A DNA stretch of 12,378 nucleotides, taken from Parcubacteria group bacterium Gr01-1014_72. GTDB lineage: Bacteria > Patescibacteriota > Minisyncoccia > Phycocordibacterales > VMFH01. The first letter of the stretch is position 1, and each line of letters begins with the position of its first letter. The stretch is from the NCBI GenBank assembly GCA_007375925.1, contig VMFH01000006.1, positions 1-12,378 of the forward strand. The letters are read 5' to 3'. The notes beneath the pieces were generated by a model that was given only the letters and a program-made list of their open reading frames with translations, did no database searches and was not told the origin of the DNA. The position numbers and the translations under genes are program-made. Of the stretch, positions 1 to 5,666 are shown piece by piece.

Positions 1-1
1 C

Positions 2-187
2 CGCAAGGGCCAGCGCCGGGAGCTGAAGGCGCCCGGCAGCTTCTACGAATACAACGACGTGCGGGTGAACGTGCTGGGCTATGCCCTGCTCAAGCTCTTC
101 CGCCGGACTTTTCGGCTTCTCTCCACGAGTAGCTTCTGCCATACCCTCTTATTGTATATCCTCTTGGCAAAGCGAGCGATACCGTAG
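2..187 (+). CDS. 3' end of an unidentified plus-strand gene (partial)
   Basis: An open frame enters from the left edge and stops at 185-187, giving 61 residues. I do not recognise the family. The first 35 codons have G or C in the third position in 33 cases, which is strong coding bias; the next 26 codons lose that bias (10 end in A or T). So true coding may end near 107, or the frame may be joined there to other DNA. The first part contains ELKAPGSFYEYNDVRVNVLG. Its stop lies 3 bp from the map stop, tail to tail. The high third-position GC is unlike the minus-strand genes, which fits transferred DNA, such as the end of a transposase gene, or a chimeric contig edge. The minus strand is also open across about 86-190, so the frame choice for the right half is uncertain. 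Confidence 0.35.
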   Translation, partial: RKGQRRELKAPGSFYEYNDVRVNVLGYALLKLFRRTFRLLSTSSFCHTLLLYILLAKRAIP

Positions 188-190
188 GCA

Positions 191-967
191 CTAGTCGTTG
201 CGGGTGAGAATTTCGGGTTCCCCGTCAGTAATGAGAATGGTGTGCTCAAAGTGCGTGGCGCGGGAGCCGTCCTTTGTTTTGTAAGTGAAGCCGTCGTCTG
301 CCAGAACGATTACGTGTTTCCCTTCCGTGAGCATCGGCTCAATCGCAATCACCATTCCGCTTTGAAGCGGGACTCCCTCGCCTCGCTTTCCAAAATTCGG
401 TATGAACGGATCCTCGTGCACCGCGTATCCCACCCCGTGACCGGCAAGCTCTCTCACGATACCGAACCCGCTTGGACGGACAAACGCTTCAATTGCGGCT
501 CCGATGTCGCCGGTCGTCGCGCCCGCGCGCGCGGCAGCAATGCCGACAACAAGCGCCTCGCGCGTGACGGAGAGGAGACGCTCGCCCGCCCTGTCGGTCT
601 TCCCCCCAACTGCAATCGTCATCGCGGCATCAACAAAGAGCCCTTCATGAATGAGTCCCGCATCAATGCCGACAATGTCGCCTGCCCGCAAAACCTTTTC
701 TGCAGTCGGGACACCGTGCACCACCTCGTCATTCACAGAAACACAGAGCGTCGCGGGGAAGGGTTTTGCGTCGCGTTTCCCGCGGTATCCGAGAAATGAA
801 GGGCGGTCGCCCCCCTCCTCTATGAGACACCGCGCTGCTCGGTCAAGCTCCTCTGCTGAAATGCCGGGACGCGCCGTCGTCGCAACAGCCGCGAGCGTGC
901 GTGCGAGGCGCCTCCCGCCTTCGCGCAGTTTTATAATTTCTTCCGGCTTTTTTATCGTGACCGCCAC
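191..967 (-). CDS. map: Methionine aminopeptidase, type I
   Basis: Cytosolic metalloprotease that removes the initiator methionine from new proteins as they leave the ribosome. The 258-residue length is normal for type Ia enzymes. All metal and active-site residues can be placed: H84 (in VHGVP), D102 and D113 (in GIDAG and LFVDAAMT), H177 (in GHGVGYAVHE), H184, E210 (in IAIEPML) and E241 (in HFEHT). These match the E. coli set H79, D97, D108, H171, H178, E204 and E235 with a constant small offset. The start is a GTG at 965-967, 6 nt after the adk stop; no Shine-Dalgarno motif precedes it. The adk-map pair after secY is the usual spc-operon tail. The expected next genes (infA, rpmJ, rpsM) are not seen, because the plus-strand fragment follows. 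Confidence 0.95.
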   Translation of the reverse strand: MAVTIKKPEEIIKLREGGRRLARTLAAVATTARPGISAEELDRAARCLIEEGGDRPSFLGYRGKRDAKPFPATLCVSVNDEVVHGVPTAEKVLRAGDIVGIDAGLIHEGLFVDAAMTIAVGGKTDRAGERLLSVTREALVVGIAAARAGATTGDIGAAIEAFVRPSGFGIVRELAGHGVGYAVHEDPFIPNFGKRGEGVPLQSGMVIAIEPMLTEGKHVIVLADDGFTYKTKDGSRATHFEHTILITDGEPEILTRND

Positions 968-973
968 AAAAGT

Positions 974-1579
974 TTATTCAAGATTCTTCAGTATATCTGC
1001 ATGCACCTCTCCAATGGAGCGCTCCCCGCTGATGTCCGCGAAGTGGTACTCGGGATTGGTGCGGTAAAACTCAACAACCGGCGCAACATCCGTCTCATAC
1101 CAATCAAGGCGCGCTTTGATGTCCTTCGCGGTGTCGTCGGAGCGGCGGCGCGCGAGGAGCCGCTCCTCGGCCCAGTCGCGCCTCACGTTGAGGTGGATAA
1201 TAACGGGGCGTTTGCGCCCGTAAAATTTGAACGCCGAATCAAGCACGTGCGCCTCATGGAACTTGCGCGGCGTGCCGTCAAGCACAATGTGATCATCCGC
1301 CGCGAGCCGCTCAATGAAGGCCCCGCCCCACATCCAGATGACGAGAAACTCGGGCTGGATGCCCCCCGCGCTGTAGATGGCGTTTGAGAGTTCGTGTGTG
1401 TACCCTTCTCCCCTGATAAACTCGCGAAAGCGTACCCCCGTCTCAAGATGAAAGATCCGGCGCGCGTGCTCGCGCGCCGAGAGCTTCTCCATGAGAAGTT
1501 TCGCCTGCGTCCCCTTGCCGCACCCGCTCCGGCCCAAAAAGACTACCGTGTAGGGATCCATCCCGTTAGAGTTTTTCAT
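974..1579 (-). CDS. adk: Adenylate kinase family nucleoside monophosphate kinase
   Basis: Cytosolic enzyme that moves phosphate between ATP and AMP and so balances adenine nucleotides. From the ATG at 1579 the protein has 201 residues. It shows the P-loop GRSGCGKGT (residues 16-24), the NMP-binding region with ETGVRFREF, an LDGTPR motif (100-105) in place of the common LDGFPR, and a short LID around RRRSDDT (144-150) without the long insert of classical bacterial Adk. The GRSGCGKGT version is one I associate with CPR bacteria. The start is uncertain: ATG 1579 (MKNSNG...) and ATG 1561 (MDPYTV...) are both possible, and an open upstream extension to 1630 looks spurious. Neither start has a Shine-Dalgarno motif. 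The stretch between the two ATGs is one arm of a 16-bp inverted repeat whose partner is at 1645-1660. Substrate AMP versus another NMP cannot be settled by eye. Confidence 0.88.
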   Translation of the reverse strand: MKNSNGMDPYTVVFLGRSGCGKGTQAKLLMEKLSAREHARRIFHLETGVRFREFIRGEGYTHELSNAIYSAGGIQPEFLVIWMWGGAFIERLAADDHIVLDGTPRKFHEAHVLDSAFKFYGRKRPVIIHLNVRRDWAEERLLARRRSDDTAKDIKARLDWYETDVAPVVEFYRTNPEYHFADISGERSIGEVHADILKNLE

Positions 1580-1660
1580 ATATCGGTTTTCTGCAAAAAT
1601 AGCTGGCCTAAAATATACACGTGTGTACAAAAAAACGTTGTTGTAAAACTCTAACGGGAT
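1560..1660 (-). repeat. 16-bp inverted repeat folding onto the adk start
   Basis: The arm at 1560-1575 and the arm at 1645-1660 (aaaactctaacgggat) are exact reverse complements, 69 nt apart. The first arm lies between the two candidate adk start codons. In adk mRNA the second arm would be near the 5' end and could pair over the start region. A further 9-bp pair, 1583-1591 with 1681-1689 (gaaaaccga), is interlocked with the first rather than nested inside it. A regulatory role is inferred. Confidence 0.6.
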
Positions 1661-1671
1661 CCATGGGGATG

Positions 1672-1677
1672 AGTATA
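1672..1677 (-). promoter_or_regulatory. Possible -10 element for adk-map
   Basis: On the minus strand this reads TATACT, a five-of-six match to the sigma-70 -10 box. A start site about 7 nt downstream (near 1665) would put the arm at 1645-1660 at the very 5' end of the adk transcript. No convincing -35 box lies 16-18 bp upstream, so this is weak. Confidence 0.3.
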
Positions 1678-1725
1678 CCCGAAAACCGACCTAAAAACTA
1701 TTTCTCCCTCTATATTTCCTAGCGA

Positions 1726-1758
1726 GCCCACAGGCGAAAACTTGTTTTCATCTGGGGC
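1726..1758 (-). terminator. Stem-loop between the methyltransferase gene and adk
   Basis: An imperfect hairpin: gccc and gggc form the base, cag/ctg the middle and gaaaac/gttttc the top, with one bulge, one mismatch and a tiny loop. No T-run follows on either strand, so it may be a processing or stability element rather than an intrinsic terminator. Confidence 0.4.
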
Positions 1759-1799
1759 GAGCGACGGAAATTCAAGCGATTTAGGCTCTGTGACATCGC

Positions 1800-2492
1800 T
1801 TATACTTTTTTGAGGTACGCTGAGACTGTTCGGCGCTTGAACGCCCTGCCGCGCAAAAGATGTTTATGAGACTTCTCAAGTTTACATATCTCAAAAAACG
1901 GCCCGAAAAAATCCGCGAGTTCATCCTCTGCCCAAACGTGTTCATACACCCCAAAGGTCGGGTGAATGTATGAATTATCTTCTCCTGCTCCGTACTGGCG
2001 TATCAGACGCTCTGCATGCCTGTCACCCTCTAGAAGAAACCCCTTAAGAAAAAGAAATCCGTCGGGCGAGAGTACGCGCAGGATTTCGGTGCGGAGTCCT
2101 GCCCGCTCCGCTACGCGCAGCGTATGGGAGGTCATCATATCCAAGACAAAATCCACTGAGCCATTCTCCATCGGCAAGGGTTCTGTAATTGAACGAACCT
2201 CAAACGTGAGCGGGAGGCCCGCGACTTTGAGGCGTGCCTGCCAAATCGCTTCCGCCGAGCTGTCTATCCCAACACCGCGACACCCGAACGTTTTTGAGAG
2301 GTAGATGAGATTCCGCCCATTCCCGCACCCAAGATCAAGAATCGTCGTGCGGCGGGTGAGGGCTCCTTCTCCGAAGCGGCGCTTGAGCCAGCGCGTAAAC
2401 TTCGTGAGGTCCGCAGAGGGCTCCTGTGAAAGCCGGAGGTGCAACGGATTGCGATACTCGCGATTCCAAAATTGTTCTCGACGAGGGCGCAT
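1800..2492 (-). CDS. Class I SAM-dependent methyltransferase, substrate unknown
   Basis: A 230-residue protein with a Rossmann-type methyltransferase core. Motif I is ILDLGCGNGR (51-60), the acidic residue that binds the ribose of SAM fits D77 in GIDSS, a motif IV-like segment is SVDFVLDMM (112-120), and LSPDGFLFLKG (141-151) matches the post-motif region of the methyltransferase 11/25 group. The N-terminus has an FWNREYRNP segment. The C-terminal third (GAGEDNSYIHPTF and the basic HKHLLRGRAFKRR) offers no obvious target domain. The gene sits between secY and adk, normally adjacent genes, so it is an insertion in the conserved order. The start at 2492 has a GAGG motif 13 nt upstream, rather far. 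The target could be a small molecule, RNA or protein; the ribosomal setting does not decide it. Confidence 0.75.
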   Translation of the reverse strand: MRPRREQFWNREYRNPLHLRLSQEPSADLTKFTRWLKRRFGEGALTRRTTILDLGCGNGRNLIYLSKTFGCRGVGIDSSAEAIWQARLKVAGLPLTFEVRSITEPLPMENGSVDFVLDMMTSHTLRVAERAGLRTEILRVLSPDGFLFLKGFLLEGDRHAERLIRQYGAGEDNSYIHPTFGVYEHVWAEDELADFFGPFFEICKLEKSHKHLLRGRAFKRRTVSAYLKKV

Positions 2493-2507
2493 GCGAAACA
2501 GAGTACC

Positions 2508-2582
2508 TCAAAAGAACGAGGAAACAAAGGCGAGAAGACCAACGGATACAAAGAGCGCTCTGCTTACGATTTCTTTGATCAT
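2508..2582 (-). CDS. Possible 24-residue hydrophobic small protein or leader peptide
   Basis: An ATG at 2582 opens a 24-codon frame ending at TGA 2508-2510, 15 nt before the methyltransferase start. The peptide begins MIKEIVSR and continues with a hydrophobic run (ALFVSVGLLAFVSSFF) long enough for one membrane helix. GAGG from the right arm of the adjacent hairpin lies about 15 nt upstream, too far to be a clear ribosome site. The open frame is short enough to arise by chance, so this is only a candidate. Confidence 0.25.
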   Translation of the reverse strand: MIKEIVSRALFVSVGLLAFVSSFF

Positions 2583-2590
2583 GATTGCAA

Positions 2591-2651
2591 TCAACTACCT
2601 CGCATCAAGCTGACGGGTATGCCCGCCAGCTTGATGGCAGGAGGTAGTTGA
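2591..2651 (-). repeat. Long three-tier hairpin (H1)
   Basis: Outer stem tcaactacctc/gaggtagttga (2591-2601 with 2641-2651, 11 bp), middle stem catcaagctg/cagcttgatg (2603-2612 with 2627-2636, 10 bp), inner stem cggg/cccg with a 4-nt loop. Only a small internal loop and one mismatch interrupt it. It ends exactly where H2 begins. Confidence 0.75.
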
Positions 2652-2754
2652 CCCAGCACCATTTTTACCGAATGGTTGTTTCTAGCTGTATGCATGATTG
2701 AGCAGAGATTCTTCATATATCATTAGTTTTACATCGGTGAAAATGGTGCTGGGT
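2651..2754 (-). repeat. 20-bp inverted repeat enclosing 64 bp (H2)
   Basis: Arms 2651-2670 and 2735-2754 pair at 19 of 20 positions, the exception being a G-T wobble; the left arm contains cccagcaccatttttaccg. The enclosed 64 bp is AT-rich with no coding sign. The form could be a miniature inverted-repeat element or the long stem of a structured RNA. No clear target-site duplication flanks it. Confidence 0.7.
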
Positions 2755-2828
2755 TTATTATCTGCATTCCGCATTCATCCCCGTCCCGCTTGGGAGCGGG
2801 ACGGGGTATTCTGCGGGCAGATAATAAA
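2754..2828 (-). repeat. Long three-tier hairpin (H3)
   Basis: Outer stem tttattatctgc/gcagataataaa (2754-2765 with 2817-2828, 12 bp), middle stem ccgca/tgcgg (2769-2773 with 2812-2816), inner stem ccccgtcccgct/agcgggacgggg (2779-2790 with 2795-2806, 12 bp) with loop tggg. It abuts H2 on one side and H4 on the other. Confidence 0.75.
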
Positions 2829-2846
2829 AAGTGCGTCCGGCACTTC
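2824..2846 (-). terminator. Small hairpin followed by a T-run (H4)
   Basis: On the minus strand AAGTGC and GCACTT pair around a 5-nt loop (2829-2845), followed by TTTTTATT. This is the form of a weak intrinsic terminator. It lies only about 20-40 nt after the predicted start of the promoter at 2873-2901, so it could act as an early terminator or as part of a structured RNA. Confidence 0.45.
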
Positions 2847-2872
2847 CCTACAACTCCCGCTATGACGCATAC

Positions 2873-2901
2873 ATTATACGTGACAACTTTCAGTTCGCCA
2901 A
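2873..2901 (-). promoter_or_regulatory. Sigma-70-like promoter after secY
   Basis: The minus strand has TTGGCG (2896-2901), a 17-nt spacer and an exact TATAAT (2873-2878). The predicted start is near 2866. It faces the hairpin chain and the methyltransferase gene. It lies directly after the palindrome at 2905-2936, the same arrangement as at 11428-11503. Confidence 0.6.
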
Positions 2902-2904
2902 ACA

Positions 2905-2936
2905 AACGGCTCATCCGCCGCGGCGGATGAGCCGTT
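2905..2936 (-). terminator. 32-bp perfect palindrome with shared arms (H5)
   Basis: aacggctcatccgccg is followed at once by its reverse complement. The outer 12 bases (aacggctcatcc) are the same as in the hairpin at 11469-11503. On the minus strand TTTGTTT follows, a weak T-run. It is placed between secY and a promoter, so a terminator role is likely but inferred. Confidence 0.55.
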
Positions 2937-2968
2937 AAAATTCTTCGGGATATCATACACTCGTACAC

Positions 2969-3096
2969 TTTTCCACACAGGGTTACCCTGTGTCAGCCGT
3001 TCAAAATCCTCATACACAAATCTTAAGCTATAGCTTAAGATTTGTGGGTATTGACAAATTTTCCACACAGAGAATTTCCTATGAGGTTACCCTATG
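2969..3096. repeat. Paired repeat with palindrome and DnaA-box-like motifs
   Basis: The 12-mer ttttccacacag occurs at 2969-2980 and 3059-3070, each followed by a version of ggttaccct with tgt. The first copy forms the palindrome acacagggt-t-accctgtgt (2975-2993). ttttccaca fits the DnaA-box consensus TTWTNCACA. Between the copies lies a 32-bp perfect palindrome (3015-3046). Confidence 0.5.
3015..3046. repeat. 32-bp perfect palindrome (H8)
   Basis: cacaaatcttaagcta is followed with no spacer by its reverse complement. It has no T-run and no coding role. It differs in sequence from the other palindromes in this gap. Confidence 0.7.
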
Positions 3097-3148
3097 TTTT
3101 TCCCTATTGCTTCTGCGTTATTCAGCCTACCGTCTGCGTCATTCTGCG

Positions 3149-3179
3149 ATGAGAGAGTATTTTCCTAATACTCTCTCAT
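3149..3179 (-). terminator. Hairpin spanning the secY stop codon (H9)
   Basis: A 13-bp perfect stem (3149-3161 with 3167-3179, atgagagagtatt and its complement) closes a 5-nt loop. The last codons of secY form one side and the TAG stop falls at the loop. No T-run follows, so it may protect the mRNA end rather than terminate. Confidence 0.5.
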
Positions 3180-4436
3180 AGAGACCTGCGCGTTGAGTTT
3201 CTTCAAAAGGTCAAGAACGACCGAAACGACGATGAGGAGTGCCGTACCGCCGATAGCCAATGCCGAGTTCCCCGTAACACCCTGCATGATGAGCGGCAGG
3301 ACCGCAATGACACCGAGAAAGAGCGCGCCGACCAAGGTAATTCTTGTGAGCACCGTAGAGAGATACTCCGCCGTCTGGTGCCCGGGCCGAACACCGGGAA
3401 TGAATGCCCCCGATTTCTGGAGGTTTGTGGAGATGGCATCAGGATCAAAGGTCACGGCGGTGTAGAAGTAGGTGAAGAGAAACACAAACACGAAGTAGAG
3501 GAGCGCGTAGAACCAACTGTTCTCAAGTAAGCGCAGGAGGAAGGAAACAATTTTGTGGAGGAGCGCACTATCAATACCGGAGAGAAAGTTGAGGATCATC
3601 TGCGGAAAGAGGAGGATGGAGAGCGCGAAAATAATCGGGATGACGCCCGCCTGATTTACCCGAAGCGGCAGGTAGGTGGAGACGCCGCCGTACACCTTCA
3701 TGCCGCGCACCCGCTTCGCGTAGGTGACCGGAATCGGACGCTCCGCTTCAGTCACGAAAATGACGCCGAAGATGATCGCGATGGCCGCCACGGCGAAACC
3801 AAGATAGAGCGGAATCTGCGACGCGTCAAAATTGAGCTCAAGTTGCACGAGTGCGGAGGGGAGGCCCGCCACAATGCCGGCAAAGATGATGAGCGAGGCG
3901 CCGTTGCCGACACCAAACTCGGTGATGAGTTCGCCGACCCACATGAGGAGTACGGAGCCCGCGGCAATGACAATGATGTTCACGGCCATCTCAAGAACGG
4001 AGAGATCCGGCACAACGCCCTGACGGGCGAGGAGCGTCAGAAATCCAAACCCCTGCAGGAGCGCGAGGGGGATGGTGATGAGGCGCGAGTACTGGGTGAA
4101 CTTTTTCCTGCCCGCCTCTCCCTCTTCGTGGTAGAGCGCCTTGAGCCGCGGCGACATCATCGTAAGGAGCTGCATGATGATTGAGGCGGTAATATAGGGC
4201 CCGACGCCGAGCATCATGATGGAGAGGTTGGAAAGGCCGCCCCCCGAAAAAATGTTGAGGAGCCCGAGGAACTGGTTGCCCGTAAAGAGCCGCTCAAGTT
4301 GGAGTGTATCAATCCCCGGAATGGGGATGGCCGCAAAGAGGCGGAACACGACAAGCGCCCCGACGGTAAAGAGAATCCGACGGCGAAGCACGTGGTCCTC
4401 TAAAAGCAATCGCAGTTTGTTGAGCAGTGTTTGCAT
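3165..4436 (-). CDS. secY: Preprotein translocase subunit SecY
   Basis: The channel-forming subunit of the SecYEG translocon in the inner membrane, which passes or inserts proteins in the unfolded state. The 423 residues match the usual length (about 420-440). Around ten hydrophobic helices can be seen. Family landmarks include IPIPGID after the first helix (37-43), the plug segment NIFSGGGLSNLSI (61-73), PYITASIIMQLL (80-91), the RPIPVTYAKR and RGMKVYGG loops, the LPLRVNQAGVIPIIFA helix and the C-terminal FIPGVRPGHQTAEYL region. The start follows rplO by 26 nt and is preceded by TTATTTTTC, with no Shine-Dalgarno motif. The stop codon lies in a hairpin loop. It is followed not by adk but by a 672-bp palindrome-rich gap and a methyltransferase gene. 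Confidence 0.97.
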   Translation of the reverse strand: MQTLLNKLRLLLEDHVLRRRILFTVGALVVFRLFAAIPIPGIDTLQLERLFTGNQFLGLLNIFSGGGLSNLSIMMLGVGPYITASIIMQLLTMMSPRLKALYHEEGEAGRKKFTQYSRLITIPLALLQGFGFLTLLARQGVVPDLSVLEMAVNIIVIAAGSVLLMWVGELITEFGVGNGASLIIFAGIVAGLPSALVQLELNFDASQIPLYLGFAVAAIAIIFGVIFVTEAERPIPVTYAKRVRGMKVYGGVSTYLPLRVNQAGVIPIIFALSILLFPQMILNFLSGIDSALLHKIVSFLLRLLENSWFYALLYFVFVFLFTYFYTAVTFDPDAISTNLQKSGAFIPGVRPGHQTAEYLSTVLTRITLVGALFLGVIAVLPLIMQGVTGNSALAIGGTALLIVVSVVLDLLKKLNAQVSMREY

Positions 4437-4462
4437 GAAAAATAATCCAAAATGAGTCCCCG

Positions 4463-4903
4463 TTACTCTTGTATGGTGCCGCCTCCCCTCTCTATCGCCC
4501 GACGCACGCGCGCTGAAGCGCCGATGCCGGACAAAGAAAGGCGCACGTCAGACTCCCCCGCACCACGAACCTTAATTGAGCGCATCATGTCGCTCTTCCG
4601 GATGAGACCCGCCGCACGGAGAGCTTCTTTTGTCACGGACGAATCCCTCGGAAATGCCTTGGTGAGAAGGGCGAGTGAGAGCGTAATCGGCTTCTCGGCG
4701 ATACTTTTGAGCCCATGCTTGCCCCGCCCGCGGAGTTTCGGGAGCTTCTTGATTATATCGCGCCACTCGGGACGGATCTTGTGGCCGGCCCGAGCGGTCT
4801 GCCCCTTGCCGCCGCGTCCCGAGGTCTTCCCTCGTTTACCTCCTCGCCCAACCTGCACGGAACGACGGCGCGCATGGAGTGGTTGTATCGTATGGAACTG
4901 CAT
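4463..4903 (-). CDS. rplO: 50S ribosomal protein L15
   Basis: Large-subunit protein that binds 23S rRNA late in assembly. The 146 residues fit the family. The N-terminal glycine- and arginine-rich arm reads VGRGGKRGKTSGRGGKGQ (18-35), the typical rRNA-binding extension but a shortened form of the GxGxGSGxGKTSGRG pattern. The globular part follows with PKLRGRG, and the C-terminus carries the SLSGIGASARVRRAIE helix. In most bacteria rpmD (L30) lies between rpsE and rplO; here the 69-bp gap has no room for it, which is a CPR trait. The start at 4903 is preceded by TATAATATTTTTTACT, with no Shine-Dalgarno motif. Confidence 0.96.
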   Translation of the reverse strand: MQFHTIQPLHARRRSVQVGRGGKRGKTSGRGGKGQTARAGHKIRPEWRDIIKKLPKLRGRGKHGLKSIAEKPITLSLALLTKAFPRDSSVTKEALRAAGLIRKSDMMRSIKVRGAGESDVRLSLSGIGASARVRRAIERGGGTIQE

Positions 4904-4911
4904 AGTAAAAA

Positions 4912-4960
4912 ATATTATAGAATCCCAATCTACAAATTATCATCCAAATGCTACAAATGA
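4912..4960 (-). repeat. Decayed copy of the CGAAT intercistronic repeat (R4)
   Basis: tctacaaattatc...aaatgctacaaatg aligns with the unit atacgaattatgcgaatgctacgaatg found at 6587, 8354 and 10811, with most cgaa changed to caaa. It fills most of the gap between rpsE and rplO. The similarity is clear but imperfect. Confidence 0.4.
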
Positions 4961-4972
4961 TTAAGAACGCGC

Positions 4973-5656
4973 TTATGCGGACTGCACTGGTTGTACTGGT
5001 TGTGCGGACTGTTCTCCGGAAGGATGTTGTGCGTGCTCCTCTCTTCTATGAGCCATCATCATGGGGCGGAATCCCGACAGCGCCTTCACCGCCGCCCGCG
5101 CGTTGTTGAGCTTATTCTTACTCCCCGAGAGCACCTTGGCAGTAACATCCTTCACGCCCCCGAGCTCCAACACGTCGCGAACCGACGTGCCCGCAACAAG
5201 GCCGCGGCGGGGCGCAGGCATGATGGTAACAATCGCACTGCAGTACTTTGCAGAAACGATGTGCGGAATTGAGGACGTTTTCGTGAGTGGGATCATGAGG
5301 AGGTGTTTTTTGGCGTTGCGGAGCGCCTTATCAATCGCCAGTGAGGTGTCAGCGCCCTTCCCAAGGCCCACCCCGACAGACCCGCGCCTGTTCCCCGCAA
5401 CAAGCGCGACGCTGAAATTGAAACGTCGCCCGCCGGCCGCAACGCGGGCAACGCGCCGGATAGTGAGAATCTTCTGGTCAAACTCGGGGCGGACGCGCTC
5501 GCGCGGCGCGCGGAAGTGACGGGACGGGGACGCGCCGCGGCGCGCGCGAGAGGCGCGGGGAGCGCCCTCGCCCGGACGTGCGCTCTTCACCGGAGGCGTC
5601 GTCACGCTGGTTTGTGGGGTCTGTACTGAAACATCTTGTGCTGTTTTTTCCGTCAT
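4973..5656 (-). CDS. rpsE: 30S ribosomal protein S5
   Basis: Small-subunit protein that helps shape the mRNA entry site and decoding accuracy. I use the ATG at 5656 (MTEKTAQ...), 10 nt after the rplR stop, giving 227 residues; the frame is open to 5704 but that would overlap rplR. The N-terminal dsRBD-like domain begins at FDQKILTIRRVARVAAGGRR and includes VGVGLGKGADTSLAIDKAL. The C-terminal domain shows AGTSVRDVLELGGVKDVTAKVLGS-like sequence (here KVLSGSKNK, with NARAAVKAL). It is longer than the usual 160-170 residues because of a basic, low-complexity N-terminal extension of about 50 residues and a Gln/Pro/Val-rich tail (SAQPVQPVQSA) that comes from short DNA repeats. No Shine-Dalgarno motif: the leader is AACCCCCACC. 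Confidence 0.95.
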   Translation of the reverse strand: MTEKTAQDVSVQTPQTSVTTPPVKSARPGEGAPRASRARRGASPSRHFRAPRERVRPEFDQKILTIRRVARVAAGGRRFNFSVALVAGNRRGSVGVGLGKGADTSLAIDKALRNAKKHLLMIPLTKTSSIPHIVSAKYCSAIVTIMPAPRRGLVAGTSVRDVLELGGVKDVTAKVLSGSKNKLNNARAAVKALSGFRPMMMAHRREEHAQHPSGEQSAQPVQPVQSA

Positions 5657-5666
5657 GGTGGGGGTT

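Noticed and set aside
3051..3056. TTGACA on the plus strand as a promoter
   Set aside because: No -10 box lies at a suitable distance and no plus-strand gene follows.
3555..4184. A 209-residue plus-strand open frame rich in Glu, Arg and His
   Set aside because: It is fully antisense to secY, and its charged low-complexity composition is what the reverse of hydrophobic codons gives.
4914..4919. TATAAT just upstream of rplO, suggesting a leaderless transcript
   Set aside because: There is no acceptable -35 box 16-18 bp upstream, and the site lies in AT-rich repeat DNA where TATAAT arises easily.
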